Below, piece after piece: positions 40,398-62,284 of a DNA stretch of 64,000 nucleotides. The position numbers were made by a program, and so were the translations under genes. The stretch is from Azolla caroliniana. Taxonomy: Eukaryota; Polypodiophyta. Numbering within the stretch: position 1 is the first letter of the stretch; each line of letters opens with the position of its first letter. Location: NCBI GenBank assembly GCA_043228905.1, contig JBHGNT010000004.1:1922001-1986000 (forward strand), read 5' to 3'. The notes under the pieces were generated by a model. The model did not search any database. It saw nothing but the letters and a program-made list of their open reading frames with translations, and was not told where the DNA came from.

Positions 40398-40640
40398 GTC
40401 TCACGTTTTGCATTGAGGATACAATCTCATGTTGTCATCCGTACTTTCGATATTTTCTTGGAATAACCCCTTTGAAGTTCACACCACTTGATTGGCTTTC
40501 TTCCCGTTTCTAGATGTACTGGGGTTGTGCTCTTAACCCCCTAAATGAAGGCAGTGAAATCTCTTTTATACTTTCATTGTTTCATTCCACGAGCTTAATG
40601 AAATGCTTCCTCCCATACCTTTTTTGTAAAGCAGAATTTG

Positions 40641-41253
40641 TGTGATGCATGCGTACGAATGACATTGTTGTAATCTCCCATCTTTGGGTTGTGCCCAAGT
40701 GCCACATGCTCTCAAATTCATAGTATGAATCTATGTGGTTTCATTCACCATGTATTCCAAGTGTGTTGACTACATATGGCAACACTGAGGTGTTTGAAAC
40801 TGTGAACCACTTCAATTGCCTCCTCTTCATGATACTCTACAGGCTATTGACTGTCAGATTAGACATTGCTTCTCACCATGAACTTGATCTTAGGCACTTT
40901 GATTGCTAGGCCACTATTCTCAAAAAAGGAATGATCATATCTGGAAGGGTTTGCAGTCATAGTTGATAGCATGTCTGAAGTACAACATTGTCTGCATAAA
41001 TGTGTGTAAGAGCATGCTTGGTTTATGTGATGCATGCATACAAATGACGTTGTTGGAATCTACCATCTTTGGGTTGTGCGCAAGTGCCACATGCTCTCAA
41101 ATTCATACTATGAATCTGTGTGGTTTCCATTCACCATGTATTCCAAGTGTGCTGACTAGGTATGCCAACACTGAGGTGTTTGAAACTATGAACCACTTCA
41201 ATTGCCTCCTCTTCATGATACTCTACAGGCTACTGACTTTCAGATTAGACATT
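40641..41253. repeat. Direct duplication of about 227 bp
   Basis: 40641-40867 and 41026-41253 are close copies in the same orientation, 385 bp apart. Both include CACATGCTCTCAAATTCATA and CACTGAGGTGTTTGAAACT. The origin is unknown and no protein family was recognised. Confidence 0.88.
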
Positions 41254-41576
41254 TCTTCATAGTCTTGCAATTCGAGGACCAAAAGTGTTTTTGTATAGAC
41301 TTCTATACCATGGAACTTCGAAGGCACAAATAGTGCAACAACTCCCCACACCCATCCTAAGAACTCTTACCGTAACTTTGGATTTGCATGTGCGTGTAAG
41401 CTAATGTGAGCCTTCATCTTTCTTCGTTTTTTTTTTATAGATTGGAAGATCTAGAGTGGAAACTATCCTTTATTATCCATCTCATCTTTGTTTTTTTTCT
41501 TGGTTTGTGAATTCTCTCAGTTTCAAGAGTATGTCCTGCCCCAAAAAACATAGATCACACCAACCTTCTATTAAGA

Positions 41577-41816
41577 GTGTGTTTTGCAAGAAAGCACATC
41601 TTAATGACTATTCCTATTAGTATAGCAGCATGTGAACGAGGTTTTTCACGTCAAAATATCATAAAAAATGATATTAGAAACGGTTTATCTTTGGAAACTT
41701 TAGATGCTTTGATGTTTATATCCTTGAATGCTCAAGATACATCAAACATTTGTTGGAGGGATATATTTAACCTTTGGTATGAAGAAAAAGAGAGAAGGAT
41801 ATTATCATTGAAGTAG
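41577..41816 (+). pseudogene. hAT transposase C-terminal fragment
   Basis: The translation contains IAACERGFSRQNIIKNDIRN and LETLDALMFISLN, which match the hAT dimerisation domain (the ACERGFS and LxxLMxI motifs). Only about 70 residues remain and no N-terminal zinc finger or catalytic domain was found nearby. It is a relic. It may mark the source family of the MITE at 39919-40397, but this is not shown. Confidence 0.8.
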
Positions 41817-42643
41817 ACACATATTTTACAATGCTTAATATGAGGAGTCACGGTATGATAAACATTTTTTGTGTTTTTTGGGTTATAAGAAATATATGAT
41901 GATTTAAATATTCAATTTGTATGATTTCATTATCTTTGTGAGGTAGTTATGTTTATTTGTGTATCTTTGTATACTTTCTATAGTTCAAGCATCATATGCT
42001 TTTCATTATTAAAACTTGTATGTCAAATGACATGTTAGTTTTGGCACTCTCGTGTCATATGACATACATCTTTAAAAAGTGCCTGTCAAAAAACTTAAAG
42101 ACCAACCTGTCAATTTCAGGCCCTAATGGGGTGCCCGGGAATTTGTCAATAGTGGTCACAACCATCTCTTTTCTTTAGTAGGTCACCACCTAGGGGACTT
42201 GACAATTCTTGGAAACAATAACACAAGTTGTGAAGTTAATGGTGTTGACTTAAAAAATAAACTAAAATAGACACATGGTACATCATTTGTCTATTTTATC
42301 TACATGTGATTAGGTATGTGTGACATGTCGGCATTTTCTGTGATGTATGGGTGCAAGGCATTCTTCAAGCAAAATAATAGGATTACTCTTGGGTTTGAAT
42401 CTTTACATGTAAATCTAAGCTAACCATTGAAGAGAAAAGCATGAAAGAAAGATGATGATGGGGCATCGAGTAAAAGAATTCAAAGTCTTATTGCATGATA
42501 GTATCTAGTGATTAAGACATTTTCTCCAAATAGTTAAAGATCTTTGCACATTTGAATACTAAATCTACCAAAATAAAAAGTGTTCACCATCCCATATAGA
42601 CCCAAGCTTCTAATGTTGTGCCAACTCCGCCTCTCGAGTCTTT

Positions 42644-42814
42644 GTGCCTACCTTCAACCTTCCATGCTTCAAACCATCTAACCACCCTAGTTGGAGTCTC
42701 ACCTTCCACCTTAATCAATGCCACATTAGGCACCACATGCTACCCATCTTACCATCATCCTACCAACGAGACTTTGAGATGATGGAACCCTCTACAATCA
42801 TCACATAAACAATG
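42644..42814 (+). repeat. Repeat Y, copy 2, left part
   Basis: Matches 27738-27915. It ends in CAATG, the left target duplication of Copia-E (42810-42814). Confidence 0.85.
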
Positions 42815-43216
42815 TGTAAAGAATCGGGTATGATTATTGCGTAGCGGAATAGATATGAACTGTGTGTGTATGAGAGAGAGAGAGTGAGTAAGTGAGTGAG
42901 AGTGAGAGAAACAAGGAGTAAGACACAGAGTATACGCAAGGTAAATTATATTAACAAAGGAGAAAGACTCAACATTATACAAGGTGGGAGGAGGGTGCTT
43001 TATATAGTCACCCTCTCTCTTCATTAACTACAAGACTCATGGAGCATGGGGAATGTGAAAGCTCATAAGTTATGTGTCATAGAATATGATTCTATGACTC
43101 ATACTAAATGCTCGAATACAAAGTGGTGACATAATGGTGACTCTTGACCGTTGGAGTGTCTATTCACTCTCAAGGTGAGTTCACACACTAGATCAAGTTG
43201 AGCTTGATTCTCAACA
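42815..43216 (-). repeat. Copia-E 3' LTR
   Basis: On the minus strand it starts TGTTGAGAATC and ends CTTTACA. 402 bp. It differs from the 5' LTR mainly by small repeats in the GA-rich stretch. Confidence 0.9.
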
Positions 43217-43231
43217 CGCCCCCTCAAGCTC
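43217..43231 (-). other. Copia-E polypurine tract
   Basis: Minus-strand GAGCTTGAGGGGGCG directly before the 3' LTR. Confidence 0.75.
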
Positions 43232-43479
43232 ATGTCGGGTCGGTTTCATATGGTATCCGAAATCCGCTTCGACTCGCGTTCCGGAGTCCGCGTCGACTCA
43301 TATTTATGCGGAGTTGCGGAATCCGTGCTCCAGCTTGCGTTGTGCGTAGTTGCGAAGTCTGTGCTTCGGCTTGCGTCTTTCTTCGCGGCTTTGCGTGGTA
43401 GATCGGCTCTTTGCGGCTTCGTTGCGTGATTGCGGAATCCATGCGTTATTGCATAGTGTGCGGTTGCGGAATCTACACG

Positions 43480-45057
43480 TTATTGTGTAGTGTCTTCAGT
43501 ACTCCCCCTCAAGCTTGGCAGGTCAGGGAGCGTCAATCCGAGATCGGTCCTGAATTGCCATAGCTTGTCGGCTCCTAAGGCTTTAGTGAAGATGTCAGCC
43601 ATTTGAAGATTCGTGCTAATGTGTTGTAGGTCAACATCGCCAGCTAGAACGCGCTCTCGGATGAAGTGATAGTGCACTTCCATGTGCTTTGTCTGCGCGT
43701 GGAACACCGGGTTCCAAGCCAGATGGATACTGCTCATATTGTTGCAGTAAAAGGAAGTCGGATCCTTGAAGGGTACGCCCAGATCCTTGAGTATTCTTTT
43801 GAGCCATACGGCTTCGCATGCGGCCACTGTCGCGCTCCTGTATTCCGTCTCTATGCTCGAAAGAGCGACGGTTGGTTGCTTTTTACTGCTCCAGGATATT
43901 GCTCCGCTGCCGAGGGAAAAAACAAATCCGAAGATTGATCTTCTATCGGCTTTGTAGCCGGCCCAATCGGCGTCTATGTACCCCTCGAGTCGTATTGGCA
44001 TCGCAGTCTTGAAGAGGATGCCGCTCACATATCGTAGAACTCGCTTAGCGCAATCCAAGTGAATATCACGCGGTGTTTGCATGAATTGGCTAAGGAGACC
44101 GACCGGATAACTGAGATCAGGTAGATTGATCATGAGGTAGATGAGACTCTCGATGAGTTGCCAATACTGAGTCGGCTCACACGCTTTGGTGCCGGAGTTC
44201 GCATCTAGTTTGAGATTGCGATCGAGCGAGGTTGCCGCGTATTTGCACTCGGCCATTCCGAACTTGAATAACAAGTTGAGTATGTAGTGTCATTGAGAGA
44301 TCATGATTCCGGCCGGAGTCCGAATTACCTCGATGCCGAGGAAGTAGTGGAGCTCCTTCATGTCCGTCATCTCGAACTTGTCGGAAAGGAGGGATTTGAC
44401 CTTATTGATTTCGACGAGATGCTCGCCTCCAATGACTAGGTCATCCACATATAAAATGATGACGATTGGACTTGCGGAATCGCTTCGTATGTAGAGGGAG
44501 TTGTCCGATTTTGACATACGGAAGCCGATTTGATGAAGATATTGCATTATCTTCGAATGCCAAGCATGAAGTGCTTGCTTGAGGCCATAGAGTGGCTTCT
44601 TGAGTCGGCATACAGCTTTCGGATGGGTGCTCGAGTTGAAGCTAGGTGGTTGTATCATGTGCACCTCCTCTTCTAATTCGCCTTGTAGAAAGGCGTTCTT
44701 GACGTCCATTTGATGGAGGTACCACCCTTTCGCCGCGGCAAACGCGATTACAATCCGTACCGTTGTCATCTTTGCCACCAGGGCAAAGGTCTCCTCATAG
44801 TCAACTCCGTGCATTTGGGCGTAGCCTTTTGCTACGAGTCGCGCTTTCTAGCGGTTGACGAAACCGTCGACGTTGTACTTAAGTTTGTAAATCCATCTGC
44901 ATCCGATCGCCTTTTTGTGTGGTGAGGTGGGAACGAGATCCCACGTCCCATTCTTGCGTAGTGCCTGCATCTCCTCGTTCATGGCTTCGATCCATCGCGG
45001 ATCCTTGGCTACTTCATAAAAGCTTTCGGGCTCCCGTATTGTTGCTACCTTCATCAT
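43480..45057 (-). pseudogene. Copia-E reverse transcriptase and RNase H
   Basis: One frame with two stops. RT: NGTWDLVPTSPHKKAIGCRW, HQMDVKNAFLQGELEEEV, CRLKKPLYGLKQ and catalytic ILYVDDLVIGG. RNase H: GYIDADWAGY, SSIETEYRS and FTKALG near the end. A stop lies at about 44845 (after DGFVNR) and another at about 44288 (after MISQ). The acidic linker upstream (MAYHYAL) is in a different frame. Confidence 0.88.
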
Positions 45058-45069
45058 AAAGGGCGTAAT

Positions 45070-46082
45070 GGTACGCCATATAATTGTTGTAGTCGAATCG
45101 GCTTACGGGGTTCTTTTCACGAGTGGATCGGCAGAGCTTTTCATTTGCAGAGATGAGGGCTTTCTTACCTCCGATTGGTATATCGAAGCCGTCGAACTCA
45201 CTGTCAAGTGAGTGAGTCGACTCATCGTCATCGAAGCGATCGTCTTCGTATTCCTCCATTTTCGCCTTGCCTTTGTCCATCTTCGGGCTAGGCCGTGATG
45301 TGCTTTGATCGCTCAAAGGCTCTTGTGGTCCGCTCAATCGGGTCGTGATCGGACTTTCTTCGAACATGCGTGTAAGGCAATCTTCATCCTCTATCTCTTG
45401 TTCGGCGGATTCCGGGTCGAGCGGAGTTGGAGTTGGAGTTGTCTATGGTGTGTACCAGGATGCGGACTCGTCGAAAACAACGTCTCGACTTACGCGAGAT
45501 TTTCCAGTTGAGGGGTTGTAGCACTTGTACCCCTTTTGCTCCAATGAGTATCCTACGAGGATACATTTCTCCGACTTCAGATCAAGCTTTTGACACTTCA
45601 TCATCGGGGATGTGCACGTACACTATTGCGCCGAATATTCGGGTGTGCGATAAGTCTGGCATCTTTCTGAAGTATTTTTCATGCGGAGTGACCTCGTGCA
45701 CGCCGGATGTTGTGCACCGGTTCATTAGGTAGACGGCCGCATTTGCAGCTTCAGCCCAATAAGACTTGGGCATATGCTTCTCGTTCATCATGGCCCGCGC
45801 TACTTCGAGGATGTGCCGATTTTTGCACTCGGCTACTCCGTTTTGTTGCGAAGTGTGTCGGCAAGTGAATTCTCGCCGAATTCCTTCCTTTCGGAGATAC
45901 ACCATGAAATCGTCCGAGAAGTACTCCTTGCCGCCATCTGATCGAAGGCATCGTACATGTCGGCCCGTGGCTTTCTCGACTTTATTCTTGAATTTTTGGA
46001 AGTGTTTGAACACTTTGATCTTTTGCCGCATCGGGTAGATCCAAGTGCGCCTAGAGAATTCGTCGATGAAGAGCACGTAATA
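45070..46082 (-). pseudogene. Copia-E integrase and linker
   Basis: The integrase core shows LFIDEFSRRTWIYPM, RCLRSDGGKEYF and QQNGVAECKNRHILEVAR; the first Asp appears in FIDEFS. After FGAIVYVHIPD the frame changes near 45582, and the linker (MDKGKAKMEEYEDDRFDDDE) runs in another frame. It cannot make a complete integrase. Confidence 0.82.
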
Positions 46083-46135
46083 TCGGCATCCGCCGAATGT
46101 AGCCGTCTACGCTGGTCCCCATACATCGAAATGGA

Positions 46136-47281
46136 CTAGTCGAGTAGACCTTTGCTCACGTTCCGCTCTTTTGGGAATGGGTGTCGGTGTTGCTTGCCGA
46201 ATTTGCATGCTTCGCATACACCTTCAATCTCCTTCTCCAGATTTAGGGCACTAGTCGAGGTAGAGGCCGACATAGAGTTTGCTCTATGTTTCATCATGAA
46301 CATTTCGCCACGGTCGGAGTTGTGTGCATGCATTCCGCCACAATCTTCGTAGTCGGAGTTGTGCCAGTACATTCCGCTATACTCTTCGTAGTCGGAATTG
46401 TGCGCGTAATTCGTGAGTTGTTGGCTTGTAGAAGCCGCTGATTCACGCATCTTCTTTGGGCACTCTTTTTCGTGGTGGCCGAGTTTTCCGCAATATCCGC
46501 ATTCGGTTGCGTTTTGACAGCTCAGGCCAGAGTGGAAGCTCCCCCTTCTTGCGAAGTTTACTCGTTGGCTTCCATTTTGCGGCCGAAATTGGGAGTTGTT
46601 GTCGTAGGTTGGACCTCGTCCGCCTTGTCCTTGGCCGAATCGGCCTCTCGCTCGTCTGCGTCCTCTTCCTCCGTTCGAGTGCATGTAGAACATGTGGCCT
46701 TCCGACTCATTGCTCCTTGTACACACGTGGTTTTCTTTGACCAATAGCATTGATTGGAGCTCGAAGGAGGGAGATTTCTTCCTTGCTAGAATGGCGGTTC
46801 GCATTGCGCCGAACCGTGGTGCGAGGCCACTGAGGCATATTTGCACCATCTTATCATCATCGATACTTACGCTTATCGAGCCGAGCGAGTCACAAAGCTC
46901 CTTGATCTTTGAGGTGTATGTCATGATGGACATGTCCCTTTGTTGAATGTTGTTCAACTCTTGGCGGAGTTGAAGCCTTCTTGCGGTTGTGTTCGCTGCA
47001 AAAATCTTTCATAGATTTTCCCATGCCTCCTTCGGCGTCTTGGCTTCGCGAATGTAGCCGAGCATGTGATCATGAACACATGTCGCCAAGCAATACATCA
47101 CGCGGCTTGCGGCTTGCTCCCATGTCGCGTATCCTAGAGCCGCTTCAGCGGGTCGGTCTTCTTTGATGTAGCTCCAATAGCCTTGTCCGACAAGGTATTG
47201 GTGCATCTTGTACTCCCAAGATGCGAAGTTGTTTCGATCCAACTTTTCGGTAGGGAGAGCGCTCCCAATTTGAGTATTCAT
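46136..47281 (-). pseudogene. Copia-E gag, protease missing
   Basis: ATG at 47281 starts MNTQIGSALPTEKLDRNNFA, the usual N-terminus of plant copia gag. One stop lies at 47009-47011 (after AWENL). The frame then continues through gag and the zinc knuckle CGYCGKLGHHEKEC to repeated HNSDYE units. It passes straight to the pre-integrase motif CEACKFGKQHRHPF. The protease motif (DSGA) expected in between is absent, so an internal deletion is likely. Confidence 0.87.
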
Positions 47282-47410
47282 TATGTCAATTCTTCTTCTC
47301 TCTTCGAATGCGAGCTATGTAGCAAAGCTACGATAGCGATGAGCCGGTTCTTCTTGAACATCGGTGTAGAACTCAACACACGCGGATGGGCTAGATGGAG
47401 CTACCAAACC

Positions 47411-47422
47411 GCTCTGATACCA
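47411..47422 (-). other. Copia-E primer-binding site
   Basis: Minus-strand TGGTATCAGAGC abuts the 5' LTR end; it is complementary to the 3' end of plant initiator Met tRNA. Confidence 0.9.
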
Positions 47423-47811
47423 TGTAAAGAATCGGGTATGATTATTGCGTAGCGGAATAGGTATGAACTGTGTGTGTATGAGAGAGAGAGAGTGAGTGAG
47501 TGAGAGAGACAAAGAGTAAGACATAGAGTATACGCAAGGTAAATTATATTAACAAAGGAGAAAGACTCAACATTATACAAGGTGGGAGGGTGCTTTATAT
47601 AGTCACCCTCTCTCTTCATTAACTACAAGACTCATGGAGCATGGGGAATGTGAAAGCTCATAAGTTATGTGTCATAGAATATGATTCTATGACTCATACT
47701 AAATGCTAGAATACAAAGTGGTGACATAATGGTGACTCCTGACCGTTGGAGTGTCTATTCACTCTCAAGGTGAGTTCACACACTAGACCAAGTTGAGCTT
47801 GATTCTCAACA
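47423..47811 (-). repeat. Copia-E 5' LTR
   Basis: 389 bp, same ends as the 3' LTR. TATA-like CTATATAAAGC at about 47592-47602. Confidence 0.9.
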
Positions 47812-48236
47812 CAATGAATGCCCACTTCGCTCTCCCCCCTCAAGATACAATGCCTCTAGTGCCCAATATTGCCCATTTGCTAACTTGGCATTGCTCCTTC
47901 ATCATCCACCCATCCACCCCCTTTAACTCCCATCGAAATTACCTCCTTAACAACTTCTCCTTTCTCCCCTACCTTGATAATCTTACCCCTCACCTTTCTT
48001 CTAACACCTTGTCCCTCACAACCAATGGTGGAGCACAAACCTAAGAGTGTGCACTCATTAGTTTGGGGGGACATTAAGTACCAAGTATATATTCAAACCC
48101 GTGAAGTCATTGACATTAGCATTAGTACTAAAGATTCAATACCAAAACAAGATAAGGGGAATAGAACAAAATTGGCAGCTAGAACTTTACACCTAATGCT
48201 TGCCCCAATGAGAAAGGAGACAACCTCTCTATAAAT
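47812..48236 (+). repeat. Repeat Y, copy 2, right part
   Basis: Starts with the right CATTG/CAATG duplication and matches 27911-28246. Confidence 0.85.
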
Positions 48237-49264
48237 AAACTATAAAAGTCACTTTTGTGCCTCTTTTAGCATCCAATATTTACTCTCAAGCTAGAGTTCT
48301 CTCATCTCTCTTGCCTTTATATACTAGCTATGAGTTTAGATATTAGGGTTAAGTGCTACTTAGCCAAACCCTTATCACTTTTCCTATTGTATGTGTTATG
48401 CATGCTTATACTTATTGAAGTGTAGTTATTTCTTATATGTGTAATCCCTTTTCTTATGTTTTTACCATATGCACTTACACTTATTGAACTCTGGTTATTT
48501 TTTTATGTGTGTAATGATTCCCTTTTCTTGTGGTTAATACCATATGTGCTTAACACTCATGCCTAGGAATTAGTGAACTTCTCAGTGAGGTTAGCATTGC
48601 GAAGTGAGGTTGTGGGCAAGAGTTCACTACATTAGGGTAAGTGAGCTTAGAGGCTCAAGAGTGATTAACAACTCTCTACCATCAATAGGGTATACAATAG
48701 TCCACACCCTTGGGCAATAATACTAACATAGAGGCAAAACTCCACCAATACAAATATGCATGCTTGGTGCAAACACCTTGAGCAAACACAAATTTTTATT
48801 TCCTCATTTCTCCTTCTAGCAACAACCTATTGTAAACTTGCCATTTATTTACTTTTCTTCTTTTGCACATGCTACATCAAACAATGGTTTTGAAAGTTCT
48901 ACAACAATTTATAGAACAATAAAAATAAATTACAATTTGAGTACTAAATATCCTTAGGCTCTCAAAATAATTTTGGGTATTTGCTAGAATACCCTTATGT
49001 TCTCAAAAACAAAAACAAGAATACCACATAAGGGGCATCTTGGTAATGTTTTTGAAAAGCCTCGGATATATCAAGTAAATATGCAAAATATTAGGCATAT
49101 TTCATAAACTTTTTTGCTGGTGCTTTACAAGGTCTAGATGGAGACAAATTAAAATATGGATTGATGGGAATCAAACGAACTTAATAAAGTTACCTCTACA
49201 CATGCTTTGAGCACCCACTAGGCGTGCATTGCATATTGTGGTTTATCACAATAACAACATAACC
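48237..49264. other. Intergenic region, no gene seen
   Basis: AT-rich sequence without recognisable genes or RNAs. Confidence 0.5.
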
Positions 49265-49606
49265 TTTACAAAATATTTATAATTTCACCTTTATACTTTC
49301 TTTTTTTCCAATAATATAACATTTATGCCCATTTCACACTTGTGAGGGTATAAATATAGTTGATAGATATTACCTTTATACCCCATTACAATCTTAGTCT
49401 ATCTATCTATCTTTATCACCCTACCTCTAAAAGTAGTTCCGTCCTCAATGTGCCCTAGTTGCAGTATCAAAGATGAGATGTATGACATATACTTAACATC
49501 ACCTTGGACATAATGTGTGCACAACTCCCAAGTGCACTAAGGGAGGCTTCACTATGGTTGTTGGCAGGGAGTAGGTATCAATTTAGGTGTTAGAAACTAG
49601 AAGTAG
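49265..49606 (+). repeat. Dispersed repeat X, copy 2
   Basis: Homologous to 26904-27246 in the same orientation. Confidence 0.8.
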
Positions 49607-50627
49607 TTCTAAAAAAGTAAGGTTTGGTCATGGTTTTGATTAATATGGTGGTATGTATTTAGCCTTTCACGAGCCTAAGACATTTTCACATTCAACATCT
49701 CTATTCATACTAGTGATTTAATGCACAAGGCAAAGGATTTCTTAGATCTTGACTAGCATTTCCTCAAGATGTTTGTCATTGGCTAGTTGGTCTTGTTAGG
49801 TATAATCAATGATCAACCCGAAGTTGTAAATCTATCCCCATATGTGCTCTTAGAGTGCACATTTTGTGATAGCGCCCCAAATGAGGAGCAGCTAGTGTGT
49901 AACTCGACCATATGGGTCGATAAGGCGTTAATCTAGGAAACTGTAGATGTGTAGAACACAATGTATTTAGGAAAGAGCAAAATAGGTAATAGGATTGGCT
50001 AATCAAGTTAACTAGAATATTTTGTGGGCAAGTTACGATATACTTAGTCTTGAAGTATGTGCCATTGATTTCAAGATAAGTACTATCTAGCACTAGCCTA
50101 TATCTAGGGAGTTGGGTCATTAAATGACAAGTCTGTTGACAAAAAAGGAATATCTCCACTACTCTTAACTAACTTTGCACATTTAATGTTATACTCAAAC
50201 CAAACATAGAACACAACCCACTTTCTTACACAATGGTTGGATTGATAATCAATCCCCACTAAGAATGTAGTGAGTTGGTCCATATCCTATCTAAGCTCTA
50301 AGGTGTGAGCACATGGGTAAACTATCATTGTGAGCTACTCTCATATATAATAGAAGTTTTGTTTTCATATATCCATCTCTATAATTGTAACTCTATATAC
50401 CTATCTAATCGATTCTCAATCTTTTTAACAAGTCTCACTAGAGATTAATCTCTATGTTCAAGGCGAGTTCAAGTGCATAGGGTGCCAAAAGTCAAATCTA
50501 GTCAACCCTTCCCAAGGGAGGGATAGGTGAATGTACTAGATCATATCATCGCATGATTCTCATATAGGTCTATATTTTTAAGATTGTTATTAGTCTTTTT
50601 GTGGTTTGGTGGTATTGAGGTGGACCG

Positions 50628-50660
<33 letters not shown>

Positions 50661-51596
50661 AACACAAGATTCACCACAAGATAAATTACCACAATGGATT
50701 CCTTTAACAAAAATCACCAATTCATTTAACCTCAAGGCTCCAGCACTAGGCGTGCTTCAACCTCCATACTTGGTTAGGATGAGGGAAACATGGGTAGCAT
50801 GCAGTGCCTAATGTGGCATTGATCAAGGTCGAAGATGCGGTTCATTGTCGTTCAAGGGTATTGTCTTTCAATCAAATTATATGAATTAAATTTGAATTTA
50901 GAAATGGTACATAAGTGAATTTTCCATATATGAAGCAACCAAGACACATTCAAGTTCACGTGGTTAATAACTAAAGACCTCATTGTGACAAAGTTGGAAG
51001 CAAAACTACAAAGAGTTCCCTTTATGTGATGTGGGACACAATGTAAAAGAACATGCAATGATTGAGGATCAAATCCTTTTTGCAACATGAAGGGGACCAC
51101 AAACACGATGAATTTACGCATGCCTTTGTTCATTAGAACAATGACTAATGCATCAGATAATATATATGTTTATATAAATGTCTTTGACTCCAAATGATTT
51201 TAGAATGATGATTTGGTTCGCCAAGTTGAAAACACATTGTAAAAAAATGTGTATCATGTATCAGTTCTCACGATATGCGTATCGGCGAGGAAAAACACAA
51301 AATATGACTCGATGATCCTGGTTTCTAAGCAACTTATGGAAGCCCCGACAGCACGCAATGTGTTATTTCATAACAAAAATCAGTCTATAGTCAACCAAAG
51401 GCTTATGCCATGGGTCGTTTGAGATTCCACTTACAATCATGATGTATGGTATATATTCATGTACATACATACATATGACATACATACGTACATACACAAA
51501 CACAAACACACATACATACATACATACATACATACATACAATACATACATATATGATATATACATACATACGTGCATGCATGCATGACCATCGACA
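49607..51596. other. Intergenic region 3' of RLK2
   Basis: No gene recognised. A minus-strand fragment of repeat Y lies at about 50792-50845 (GATCAATGCCACATTAGGC on the minus strand). A GT microsatellite is at about 50629-50659 and a CATA-type repeat at about 51465-51550. Confidence 0.55.

Positions 51597-62284
<10,688 letters not shown>

Larger units (their letters stand above)
42815..47811 (-). mobile_element. Complete Ty1/copia element, decayed (Copia-E)
   Basis: LTRs 42815-43216 (3') and 47423-47811 (5') are nearly identical apart from short indels. Perfect target duplications CAATG lie at 42810-42814 and 47812-47816. A primer site (TGGTATCAGAGC, initiator Met tRNA type) and a polypurine tract (GAGCTTGAGGGGGCG) are present. 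Gag, integrase, RT and RNase H are on the minus strand with stops and frame changes; the protease is missing. 4997 bp. Confidence 0.93.

Noticed and set aside
38890-42165. Possible autonomous hAT element spanning the transposase remnant
   Set aside because: The GGGGTGC blocks at both sides are direct, not inverted, and no 8-bp duplication was found.
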